Source: Candidatus Bathyarchaeota archaeon
GTDB taxonomy: Archaea; Thermoproteota; Bathyarchaeia; Bathyarchaeales; SOJC01
Direction of reading: 5' to 3'
NCBI GenBank assembly: GCA_020354575.1
Contig: CP070649.1
Span: forward strand, 1,139,575-1,203,574
Length of the DNA: 64,000 nucleotides
This document shows positions 16,915-24,603 of this stretch, piece by piece (positions within the stretch are counted from its first letter, which is position 1; each line of letters opens with the position of its first letter). The position numbers were made by a program, and so were the translations under genes. The notes below the pieces were generated by a model. That model was not told where the DNA came from, searched no databases, and worked only from the letters and a program-made list of their open reading frames with translations.

Positions 16915-18234
16915 TTAGCCCTCCCTGCGAGCCGTCAGAGTTATTACTTCAACAGCTCTCGCAGCTGCTCCGCTGGCTTGGGCAACTGACTCAGGAATGT
17001 CTTTCGGACCTTGACAACATCCGCAAGTGAAAATGCCTGGAATATTTGAGTCGACTGGCACCAAAGATGCATCTTCAGCTTTGAAGAATCCATATTCATC
17101 AAGTTTTACTCTGAGCTTCTCGCTTAGCTTATTGTTAGATTCCCTAGGAATAAAAGCAGGGCAGAGAACTACCATATCCACTTCAAGTCTTCTTACTTCT
17201 CCCCTTACAGTATGTTCGCAAAAAATTATGAGGTCCTTTGTTGTTGGATCCTCTATAATCTCGCCAGGACGACCTCTTATGTATAGGACGCCCCAGTTTT
17301 CTTTGGCTCTGTTGATGAATTCTTGGAAGCCCTTTCCGGAGGCTCTGAGGTCTAAGTAGAATATGAAGACTTCTGATTTGGGTTTGTGTTCTTTTATTAG
17401 TATGGCTTCCTTTGTTGCATACATACAACATGCGCTAGAGCAGTATGAGACACCTCTTCCTAAACCCCTTGAGCCTACACACTGTATGAAAGCAACTTTG
17501 TCGGGGATTTTTCCGTCAGATGGTCTTGTTACATGGCCTCCGGTTGGACCTGAGGCGTTAGCTAGACGCTCAAGTTCCAGAGATGTTATTACATTCTTAT
17601 ATCGTCCATAACCATACTCGTTGATTACAGACGGATTAAGTAGGCTAAAACCTGTAGCGACAATGATGGCGGAGACATTTAGGTTAATCTTCTCTGGTTT
17701 TTGGTCGAAGTCTACAGCTTCGGCCTGACAAAGCTTTTGACAAATTTTACATACCGAACGTGTAAAGTATAAGCAGCTGTCTTTGTCGATAGTTGTAACA
17801 CGAGGTACGGCTTGTGGGAGTGGCATATAGATAGCCTTCCTATCTCCTAGAAGCATATCAAATTCGTTAGGTACTATAATAGGACACTTCTGTGAACACG
17901 TGCCACAACCAGTACATTTAGCTTCATCAACAAATCGAGGTTTCCTCGTAATTTCAACGGTGAAATTTCCTGCTGATCCTCTGACCTTCTCTACTTCGGA
18001 ATAAGTGAGCAATGTGATGTTTGGGTGGCGATAACATTCGATCATTTTTGGGGCAAGTATGCAAATTGAACAATCCAGTGTTGGAAATGTTTTGTCTAAT
18101 TGTGCCATCCTTCCGCCTATGCTTGGAGTTTCCTCTACAAGATAAACCCTAAACCCACGGTCGGCTAGGTCTAAAGCTGCTTGTATCCCAGCAACACCGC
18201 CGCCAATGACTAGAACAGAACCGCTCTCTTTCAA
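16915..18234 (-). CDS. HdrA-type flavoprotein, stand-alone first half
   Basis: A 439-residue protein equal to the first half of the two fusions: FAD domain from residue 5 (VLVIGGGVAGIQAALD), LDCSICILAPK, and a ferredoxin insert. Its first cluster motif is regular (CTGCGTCSQKCP) but the second is altered: CLYFTRSVCKICQKLC replaces the CxxCGxC seen in the paralogues, so ligand spacing of the second cluster differs. No HdrA N-terminal cysteine domain and no C-terminal ferredoxin domain. TTG 18234 overlaps the stop of the GltD-like gene (TTGA). Likely partner of the next gene product. Confidence 0.87.
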   Translation of the reverse strand: MKESGSVLVIGGGVAGIQAALDLADRGFRVYLVEETPSIGGRMAQLDKTFPTLDCSICILAPKMIECYRHPNITLLTYSEVEKVRGSAGNFTVEITRKPRFVDEAKCTGCGTCSQKCPIIVPNEFDMLLGDRKAIYMPLPQAVPRVTTIDKDSCLYFTRSVCKICQKLCQAEAVDFDQKPEKINLNVSAIIVATGFSLLNPSVINEYGYGRYKNVITSLELERLANASGPTGGHVTRPSDGKIPDKVAFIQCVGSRGLGRGVSYCSSACCMYATKEAILIKEHKPKSEVFIFYLDLRASGKGFQEFINRAKENWGVLYIRGRPGEIIEDPTTKDLIIFCEHTVRGEVRRLEVDMVVLCPAFIPRESNNKLSEKLRVKLDEYGFFKAEDASLVPVDSNIPGIFTCGCCQGPKDIPESVAQASGAAARAVEVITLTARREG

Positions 18235-19730
18235 GGGAATTTCACTCTCGCTCCATTTAAATAGCGATTAATAGAAATAGCAGCTCTCTTACCAGCATCG
18301 ATTGCCTCAACCACACTCGCTGGTCCAGACACCACATCTCCGCCAGCAAATACTCCGGGCAGACTTGTTTCCAAAGTAATCGGATCTACCTCAATGGTGT
18401 TCCACTCAGTAACTTTGATTTCATTAGGAAGAAAGGAAGTATCTGGTGACTCACCAATGGCTATGATGGCTGTGTCTAATTCTATAGTGAACTCCGAGCC
18501 CTCGATTGGTATCGGTCGTCTTCTGCCACTTTCGTCAGGAGATCCCAGCTTCATTCGAATGCACTCCGCGCCAACAACCTGTTTATTCTTACCTAGGATT
18601 TTTCTCGGTGTTAACAAGAAATGGATCTCTACACCACTCCTTTCCGCTTCTTCTACTTCTAATGGATTTGCGGGCATTTCTTCCCGAGATCTTCGATATA
18701 GAATGTTTACTTTTTTTGCCCCCAATCGCTGGGCGGTTCTCGCTGCATCCATAGCAGTGTTACCACCACCAACAATTCCAACTTTTTCTCCAAGTCTAGG
18801 TTGCTTATGCAGGTTGACTTGACGCAGCAAACCAAGGGCATGTACGACGCCTTCCATATCTTCGCCTTCGATGCGAAGCTTCCTACTTCTGTGAGCACCA
18901 GTGGCAATGAAAATTGCAGTGTATCTCTCTTCTCCCAATAGATCGTTGAATAGCAAAGCTTTGCCAATAGCTGTGTTGGTTCTAATCTCCACTCCTAGAT
19001 CTTTTATGTGCTCTATTTCCGCATCTAAAACTTCCTTTGGCAACCGGTATTCTGGTATTCCTACTCTTAGCATTCCTCCAGGTTCAGACAGCGCCTCAAA
19101 AACTGTAACTATAAACCCCCTCCTAACTAATTCCCAAGCTGCTGTCAGTCCTGCTGGACCAGAACCGATTATGGCTATTTTATCTTTGGTCGTCTTGGGC
19201 GAGGGTGCTACTTCTTTTCTCTTGTAATCCATAATATGACGTTGAAGAGCATCTAAGATAGCGGTATCAAACTTATCGCGTTTAGGTTCCTCTTCACCTG
19301 GGCGAAGGCAAAGCCAAGTGTAAACTAGAGATAAGGGGATTTCTTCTCTTAGAATCTCCAGAATTTCCTGAAGCTTACTAGGAACATCTTGCAAGTAGCC
19401 TTGTTCAATAACCATCTCTCTTAATGATAAGAAGATTTCGGGGAGCTTCAACCCATGAGGACATCTACTATGGCATCGATAGCACATCATGCATAACCAA
19501 AGGTCTGTTTCGGTTGAAACGTTCGCGAATTCAAGAAAAAGCTTATTGAAAAAGACTCTTGGATTGAAATGTCTTGGAAAAATCCTTACAACTGGACAGG
19601 ATCCAGTGCAGGCTCCACATTCATCACAATATGCCAACTTCTTAGCATCTAATGATCTTTTGGAAAGTTCCTTCAAAATCCTTACTGTTTGAGGACCTCC
19701 TTGGGGAAAACGCGACATCTTGTCGCTCAT
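18231..19730 (-). CDS. HdrC-GltD fusion: iron-sulfur flavoprotein NAD(P) oxidoreductase
   Basis: A 499-residue protein. The N-terminus (about 30-110) resembles HdrC with two cluster motifs (CDECGACTGSCPVV and CMMCYRCHSRCPHG). The rest is a GltD/NfnB-type domain: FAD site IAIIGSGPAGLTAAWELVRRG, the GGMLRVGIPEYRLP motif, NAD(P) site VGIVGGGNTAMDAARTA and the FAGGD FAD motif. GltD-like subunits move electrons between NAD(P)H and clusters. Here the usual GltD iron-sulfur N-domain is replaced by an HdrC-like one, which would suit docking to HdrB or HdrA. Second gene of the operon, 95 bases after the FrhB-like gene. Cofactor preference NADH versus NADPH is not settled. Confidence 0.85.
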   Translation of the reverse strand: MSDKMSRFPQGGPQTVRILKELSKRSLDAKKLAYCDECGACTGSCPVVRIFPRHFNPRVFFNKLFLEFANVSTETDLWLCMMCYRCHSRCPHGLKLPEIFLSLREMVIEQGYLQDVPSKLQEILEILREEIPLSLVYTWLCLRPGEEEPKRDKFDTAILDALQRHIMDYKRKEVAPSPKTTKDKIAIIGSGPAGLTAAWELVRRGFIVTVFEALSEPGGMLRVGIPEYRLPKEVLDAEIEHIKDLGVEIRTNTAIGKALLFNDLLGEERYTAIFIATGAHRSRKLRIEGEDMEGVVHALGLLRQVNLHKQPRLGEKVGIVGGGNTAMDAARTAQRLGAKKVNILYRRSREEMPANPLEVEEAERSGVEIHFLLTPRKILGKNKQVVGAECIRMKLGSPDESGRRRPIPIEGSEFTIELDTAIIAIGESPDTSFLPNEIKVTEWNTIEVDPITLETSLPGVFAGGDVVSGPASVVEAIDAGKRAAISINRYLNGARVKFP

Positions 19731-19825
19731 CGATCCGAGAAACCCCCATAATTCGTCATCATTCCTAGATTTCCTAGATAGAAAGTGCTCAGGCTGTTCC
19801 CTCCGCTGTCAATAGCTTGAATCTC

Positions 19826-20965
19826 CTAAGTTTTTTCCTCAAAAGTCTTCTCTCCAGCCAATTCCGAGAGTCTTTTCTCAGCTCTAGTCCTCTTCGCTTT
19901 GGCAAAGGAGACAACCTTATTCAATATCGTTGTCCTTTCCAGCCTCTCATCCATATCTCCCATGGGGGTCTCCCGAATATGGCCCTTATGAAAGGCTTCA
20001 TCGTAGATCTCAACGCCAACCTTTGTCCTCAAAAGGACTGTAGTGTATCCATCAGGCGACCCAAGACCTCCAACCGAGATATCCGCATACTCATTGCTGA
20101 AATCGTGGCATGCTAAACATGCTGGACGGGCAATTTCATGTATCTCATCTAATGGTACATGGATTGTCGTGTCGTTGGTAAGGGTGATTATGAAGTCGTC
20201 CTTGATGTTTATTTTGACAACATTCTCTAGATTAACGGCAAGCTTCTTCTCAAGTCTTTTTCTCGCCACATGATTAAAAGAAAAATTCTCTACGCAAAAC
20301 AATCCTATTGTATATTTTATGAGGTGGGCCGGAAGGACCCCTAGGCATTGCATCTTTCGAATCGCATTGATCTGACAGGGAGTTCCAACAATGGCCATAT
20401 CCTGCAAGTATTCTTTTTCTAAGCTCTTTACGGTGGACAAAATTGGGGTATATGTTGTATATTTTCCTCCTAACTCCTCTAGGTGGAGTGATCCTGAGAA
20501 TGTAGAGCCTGCTGCTTCCATGAGTTCCTCAGGTGTTCTGGCGATTAGGGCTTTTCTGGCGAAGCGTCCAGTCTTCTTTGATACAAGGGCTCCCTGTATC
20601 AGATTGTTATCTAATAAGTATAGTAGGAGAGAGGTTACGACGCCTCCGTCTGTGCAAATATCCTTCACCCTCCTATTCGTTGTCTGAGCGGAGGCTATTC
20701 TCTGAAAATCGCCTATTGGAGGCTTCCACCCAAACCTTTTCTGGATTTCTACATCTAGCGTATCTGTTTGGGGACATATGAGGTAGCATATTCCGCACTT
20801 TAGACAATTTTCCTCGTTAATGTATTGTGGTAACTCGTTCTTGCCTATCTTTAAGGCATTGAGTTCTCCAGCTGAGCAAAATGAGACGCATCCACCACAT
20901 TTACCACATATTCCCCTTTCAACAACTTCTCTGGTCAGCTCTTTGAATGTCTTGATCTCCTCCAT
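19826..20965 (-). CDS. FrhB-type flavoprotein (coenzyme F420-reducing hydrogenase/dehydrogenase beta family)
   Basis: A 379-residue protein with two N-terminal ferredoxin motifs (CGKCGGCVSFC, CLKCGICYLICPQ) followed by the FrhB fold (CTDGGVVTSLLLYLL, AIVGTPCQINAIRKMQ, GLFCVENF, RPACLACHDFSNEYADISVGG). Family members carry FAD and more clusters and react with F420, or serve in formate dehydrogenase, Fpo and Hdr complexes. As first gene of the Hdr operon it may be the F420H2 entry subunit. The ATG lies about 10 bases after the transcription start expected from the TATA box at 20997-21005, so the message is nearly leaderless. Another electron donor (formate, ferredoxin) cannot be excluded. Confidence 0.85.
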   Translation of the reverse strand: MEEIKTFKELTREVVERGICGKCGGCVSFCSAGELNALKIGKNELPQYINEENCLKCGICYLICPQTDTLDVEIQKRFGWKPPIGDFQRIASAQTTNRRVKDICTDGGVVTSLLLYLLDNNLIQGALVSKKTGRFARKALIARTPEELMEAAGSTFSGSLHLEELGGKYTTYTPILSTVKSLEKEYLQDMAIVGTPCQINAIRKMQCLGVLPAHLIKYTIGLFCVENFSFNHVARKRLEKKLAVNLENVVKINIKDDFIITLTNDTTIHVPLDEIHEIARPACLACHDFSNEYADISVGGLGSPDGYTTVLLRTKVGVEIYDEAFHKGHIRETPMGDMDERLERTTILNKVVSFAKAKRTRAEKRLSELAGEKTFEEKT

Positions 20966-20996
20966 AACAACCAGACCTTAGATGTCCGCGATGTTA

Positions 20997-21056
20997 GTAT
21001 AATTTTTACCATTATTTAGGAATTTCTTAGTAAATTGAAGAACAATAGATATAAAG
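20997..21056. promoter_or_regulatory. Divergent promoters of the Hdr operon and the CoA-disulfide-reductase-like gene
   Basis: On the minus strand AAAATTATA (21005-20997) is spaced for the ATG at 20965. On the plus strand GATATAAAG (21048-21056) would start transcription near 21080, followed by AGGAGAG at 21091-21097. The two operons share a gap of about 140 bases and could share control. Confidence 0.45.
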
Positions 21057-21104
21057 CATCGGAGCAAAAGTATAGTTCTCATCAAAACTTAGGAGAGATC
21101 TAAT

Positions 21105-22457
21105 CTGCCGAGAAGAATAGTAATTATTGGTGCTAACGCTGCGGGTGTCCATGCAGCAAATGCTGCCCGAAAAACCGATCCTAAAGTTGAAATAACCTTA
21201 ATAGACAAGGAACCCTACCCCGCTTACTCCCGTTGTGGTATACCATATGTTCTAGCTGGCGAGATCCCAAGTTTTGAAGATCTCACAGCTTTTCCTCCGG
21301 GTCATTACAGAATGATGAAGTTCAATCTTCGGCTTGAAACGGTTGTCAGATCCATCGATCCAAACGATAAGATTATCTTGCTTGAAGATAAAGAAAACAA
21401 AATTGAAGCGCTAAAATATGATTCTTTAATTCTCGCTACTGGTGCGGATCCCTTTGTTATTCCAATAAAGGGCCATGATCTTCCAGGCGTATTTGCAATG
21501 AGAACAGTGAACGATGGAAAGGCTATGCAGGAGATGATAAAGACAGCTAAAAGTGCAGTTGTTATCGGTGCTGGGTTCATTGGCTTGGAAACAGCGCATG
21601 CCTTTGCGACAAACAAAATTAAAACTACAATTGTTGAAGTAATACCATACATTCTTCCTGCATTATTCGATGAAGATATGGCTGATTATACACAGAAGAA
21701 GATAGAAGAAAATGGTGTTAACGTAATGGTGGGCAAGCGGGTGGATGCAATCCTTGGGAAAGATAAGGTTGAGGGTGTAAGTGTCGGTGGTGACGAAGTA
21801 GAGGCAGATGTTGTTGTCATGGCAGCAGGTATCAGGCCGAGAACAGACCTGATAAGGGGACTAGGAGTAGAACTTGGCGTAACCAGAGCTATTAGAGTGA
21901 ATCCAAGAATGGAGACCAGTGTTTCCGGTATATTCGCAGCTGGAGACTGTGTTGAATCCCAAAGTTCGATTACAGGTTTACCGTGCCTTTACCAACTAGG
22001 AACCAACGCAGTTAGACAGGGAACAACTGCTGGAATAAATGCTGCAGGGGGGTATGCTGCTAATCCACGCGTCATTTGTAGCGCAGTTTCAAAAATCTTC
22101 GACTTCGAACTTGGAGCAGTTGGTCTCTCGGAATATCAAGCTGCAAAAGTTGGCTTCCAGACACTTAGTGCAAGCATTACAGGAAAAACCAGAGCTCACT
22201 ATTTCCCTGGAGGAAAAGAAGTTAGAGTAAAAATCATCGCGGAGCCAGTTTTAGGAAGAATTATGGGTGCCCAGATAGTCGGTGGAGAAGATGTAGCGCA
22301 AAGAATAAACATGTTGTCAGTGGCGATACAAAAGGAAATGACCGCATTAGAGCTCTCGACAGCAGATACGAGTTATGCTCCTCCAGTAGCAGAGACTGTG
22401 GAACCCGTCGCAACAGCTGCGGAGATTGTCGCAAAGAAAATACGACGACGTAGATAG
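21105..22457 (+). CDS. CoA-disulfide reductase / NADH oxidase-family flavoprotein, probable CTG start
   Basis: A 450-residue FAD/NAD(P) oxidoreductase. The true N-terminus (PRRIVIIGANAAGVHAAN, dinucleotide-binding) lies upstream of the first ATG at 21312. No ATG, GTG or TTG is in frame before it; the frame opens after a stop at 21090-21092, and CTG at 21105 is seven bases after AGGAGAG and well placed to the promoter, so CTG is the likely start. The redox cysteine of the CoADR/Nox class is present (YSRCGIPYVLAG), as are a second nucleotide motif (VVIGAGFIGLETAH), FAAGDCVE, and the dimerisation domain. Substrate may be a CoA, persulfide or lipoyl disulfide. It precedes gcvH-like 2 by 55 bases on the same strand. 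Confidence 0.83.
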   Translation: MPRRIVIIGANAAGVHAANAARKTDPKVEITLIDKEPYPAYSRCGIPYVLAGEIPSFEDLTAFPPGHYRMMKFNLRLETVVRSIDPNDKIILLEDKENKIEALKYDSLILATGADPFVIPIKGHDLPGVFAMRTVNDGKAMQEMIKTAKSAVVIGAGFIGLETAHAFATNKIKTTIVEVIPYILPALFDEDMADYTQKKIEENGVNVMVGKRVDAILGKDKVEGVSVGGDEVEADVVVMAAGIRPRTDLIRGLGVELGVTRAIRVNPRMETSVSGIFAAGDCVESQSSITGLPCLYQLGTNAVRQGTTAGINAAGGYAANPRVICSAVSKIFDFELGAVGLSEYQAAKVGFQTLSASITGKTRAHYFPGGKEVRVKIIAEPVLGRIMGAQIVGGEDVAQRINMLSVAIQKEMTALELSTADTSYAPPVAETVEPVATAAEIVAKKIRRRR

Positions 22458-22512
22458 AGCCTTCATTAAGGCTGAAAGAAGGACTTAGCTATCCATCCAT
22501 GGAGGTGAATAG

Positions 22513-22983
22513 ATGAAGGTTGGCAAGTATGTTATTCCCGAAAATTATTATTACATCAAAGAACATGAATGGATCAAAATAGAAACCGGTGACACTGGCA
22601 AAATCGGCATTACGGACTATGCTCAGAAAGCATTGAGGGAGATAACATATTTCTACCCAGGGAAACGGGGTGCTGAAGTCAAGCATATGGAGACAATCTG
22701 CAAAATAGAGTCGACGAAATGTGTCTCTGAAATATTAAGTCCCCTTTCAGGCGTGATTCTTCAGTTTAATAGTGCATTGTTTGACACCCCCGATATTATA
22801 AATAGAGATCCATATGGTAAAGGTTGGATAGTAATCATCCGCCCCACGAACCTTGACAAGGAAAAAAAGGGATTGCTAGAGCCACAACTTTACGCGAAGC
22901 ATATCAGCAAACTCATTAAGACGGATGAGACCTTATTGATTCATCGATGGAGAAAGGGGATGGAGAAAGAAACGAGTGAGTGA
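22513..22983 (+). CDS. GcvH-like lipoyl carrier protein 2
   Basis: A 156-residue GcvH-family protein with IGITDYAQKALREITY, a lipoyl loop KIESTKCVSE (acceptor Lys69, the same position as in copy 1) and DPYGKGW. It differs from copy 1 by a cysteine right after the acceptor lysine and by a basic C-terminal extension of about 35 residues. GGAGGTG (22500-22506) is a strong ribosome binding site. It follows the CoADR-like gene and is convergent with hdrB (gap seven bases). Like copy 1, it has no glycine cleavage partners here; a lipoyl-disulfide cycle with the flavoprotein upstream and the HdrB/HdrC pair is suggested by context only. Confidence 0.87.
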   Translation: MKVGKYVIPENYYYIKEHEWIKIETGDTGKIGITDYAQKALREITYFYPGKRGAEVKHMETICKIESTKCVSEILSPLSGVILQFNSALFDTPDIINRDPYGKGWIVIIRPTNLDKEKKGLLEPQLYAKHISKLIKTDETLLIHRWRKGMEKETSE

Positions 22984-22990
22984 ATGACTC

Positions 22991-23866
22991 TTAGAAACCA
23001 AGCTTACTTAATAAATCAGATGTTTTCACACGGTTCATGTCCAGCCCTAACCCCTTTGGGTCAATTCCGAGGGCAAGGCCAAGAATTTGTGTATAGAACA
23101 GGACTGGCAGGTTATAAGCAGCGTTAAATCTTCTCTCTATCACCCTCTGATTTCTGTCATACATAGAACCGCACAAAGGACACATCAGAACCATTGCATC
23201 AGCATCCATAGCACTGATATGTTCAAGTTTTCTTTGAGCCATTGCCAACGCAATGTTATCGTCAATATCCAGAATAACTCCGCCACAACAGTGCATCTTA
23301 TCCTCATATTCTACAGTCTCCGCACCCAGCACTGAGATTAATTGATCAAGACTTCTTGGAACCTCGGGATCCTCGAATTTATTGAACACATCTGATGGCT
23401 TAAGATAATGACATCCATAATGTGAAGCCAACTTGAGTCCCTCAAGGGGGTTCTTGATCTGACTCTTAATTTTTTCAAGACCAACATCCTCATATAAAAC
23501 TCGCACAAAATGCTTAACTGTGACCTTTCCTTTGTAAGTGCGTCCTACTTTCTGTAGTTTCTCATTGACTTTTTCCCTTAACTCATGGTCATGACTTAAT
23601 TCCTTGTTGGTTTCAGCCAGCGTGGAAGCACAACCTGTGCAGATTGTGCATATGTCGAGGCTTTTTCCCTCAGCAATGGACAGGTCTCTTGTCGACAAGA
23701 GTAAGGCTGTCTCTTCATTCACGGATCTTAGAGGGAAGCCACAACAAGCGAAATCCTCCACGTCTACAAGTTCGACTCCAAGGGCCTCCGCAACTTTCCT
23801 TGCTGAAAGTTCAAACTGCCTCCCCATCACAGGCGCAAGGCATCCAAGAAAAAGAGCGTACTTCAC
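22991..23866 (-). CDS. hdrB: Heterodisulfide reductase subunit B-like protein
   Basis: A 291-residue protein with both cysteine-rich CCG domains complete. First: Cys9, Cys41-Cys42 and Cys76/Cys79 (GCLAP, ACCGFPLR, CTGC). Second: GCHY, HCCGG and CPLC. These motifs ligate the noncubane [4Fe-4S] clusters that cleave the CoM-S-S-CoB disulfide in methanogens; the full set suggests real disulfide (or related thiol) chemistry. The natural substrate in a non-methanogen is unknown. GTG 23866 follows the hdrC stop by six bases. It is separated from the HdrA operon by two plus-strand genes but presumably works with it. Confidence 0.92.
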   Translation of the reverse strand: MKYALFLGCLAPVMGRQFELSARKVAEALGVELVDVEDFACCGFPLRSVNEETALLLSTRDLSIAEGKSLDICTICTGCASTLAETNKELSHDHELREKVNEKLQKVGRTYKGKVTVKHFVRVLYEDVGLEKIKSQIKNPLEGLKLASHYGCHYLKPSDVFNKFEDPEVPRSLDQLISVLGAETVEYEDKMHCCGGVILDIDDNIALAMAQRKLEHISAMDADAMVLMCPLCGSMYDRNQRVIERRFNAAYNLPVLFYTQILGLALGIDPKGLGLDMNRVKTSDLLSKLGF

Positions 23867-23872
23867 TTATTC

Positions 23873-24382
23873 TCATTCCCCTACATTTGTTAGTTTGTTC
23901 GAGTCTGTTAGTTTACAGAGTTCTTGGACCTCTTCGTTCTTAGGTGGGATTTGTGGCAGCCCAAGCTCCTTACGTTTAGTATTATCAAACTGACTCACTG
24001 GAAAAAGTCTGCCATTAGTCTCAATGAGCTCTAGTCGCTTTGCAAAAGAGCTGTGAATATAACCCTCTTTAACTGCTAAATTTTTCAGAGCGTTCATTAC
24101 ATCTGCTATTCTTACATCCTGTGGGCAACGTTCATTGCAGGTGTAACAGGCAGAACACAACCATATGAAGTCGCTTGAAAGAACCCTTTTCTTCATGCCA
24201 AGTACCGTCATTCGTATGATTCTTCTAGGATTGTATTTCTCCTCTATTTCCCTCACTGGACATCCAACATTGCATGTTCCGCACTGATAGCACCTTTTAA
24301 TATTCTGTCCTCCTCGAGTATTCGAAACTTCGTCTTTGAACGTAGGATCAAGTTTGGTAACTTCCATATGGATTTTCCCCAT
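23873..24382 (-). CDS. hdrC: Heterodisulfide reductase subunit C-like protein
   Basis: A 169-residue iron-sulfur protein with two cluster motifs (CYQCGTCNVGCPV near residue 31 and CSACYTCNERCPQ near 76), the standard HdrC layout, plus a C-terminal helical tail. It passes electrons from HdrA to HdrB. First gene of a two-gene operon with hdrB. ATG 24382 or the ATG five codons later (MEVTKLDP) may be the start. A second HdrC-like domain is in the GltD fusion at 18231-19730, so the locus may have alternative HdrC partners. Confidence 0.92.
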   Translation of the reverse strand: MGKIHMEVTKLDPTFKDEVSNTRGGQNIKRCYQCGTCNVGCPVREIEEKYNPRRIIRMTVLGMKKRVLSSDFIWLCSACYTCNERCPQDVRIADVMNALKNLAVKEGYIHSSFAKRLELIETNGRLFPVSQFDNTKRKELGLPQIPPKNEEVQELCKLTDSNKLTNVGE

Positions 24383-24526
24383 TCAATCTTATAACAAACC
24401 TTTGCAGCCAAATATGTATCTTGAGCTGCATGTATACATAAAGACAATAAAACCGCGTGACTTAATTTAAGTATTTATTTCTCGCCAAAACCAACGGGGA
24501 TTTGCTCGAACTTAATGTGTAAAACT

Positions 24527-24541
24527 CATGCATGCATGCAT
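24527..24541. repeat. (CATG)n palindromic repeat upstream of gap
   Basis: CATGCATGCATGCAT lies in the 221-base gap between divergent hdrC and the GAPDH gene. It is one of the longest members of the GCATGCAT family. Nothing else firm is seen in this gap apart from AT-rich promoter-like stretches (for example around 24462-24480 and 24551-24558). Confidence 0.6.
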
Positions 24542-24603
24542 AGTAGGAAAATTAATATGAAGAACATTGTTAAACTAATGCAAACTCTAAAATGGTGATT
24601 AAA

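Noticed and set aside
24527..24541. CATG repeat as CRISPR or tandem-repeat array
   Set aside because: Only a 15-base run without spacers; no array structure anywhere in the window.
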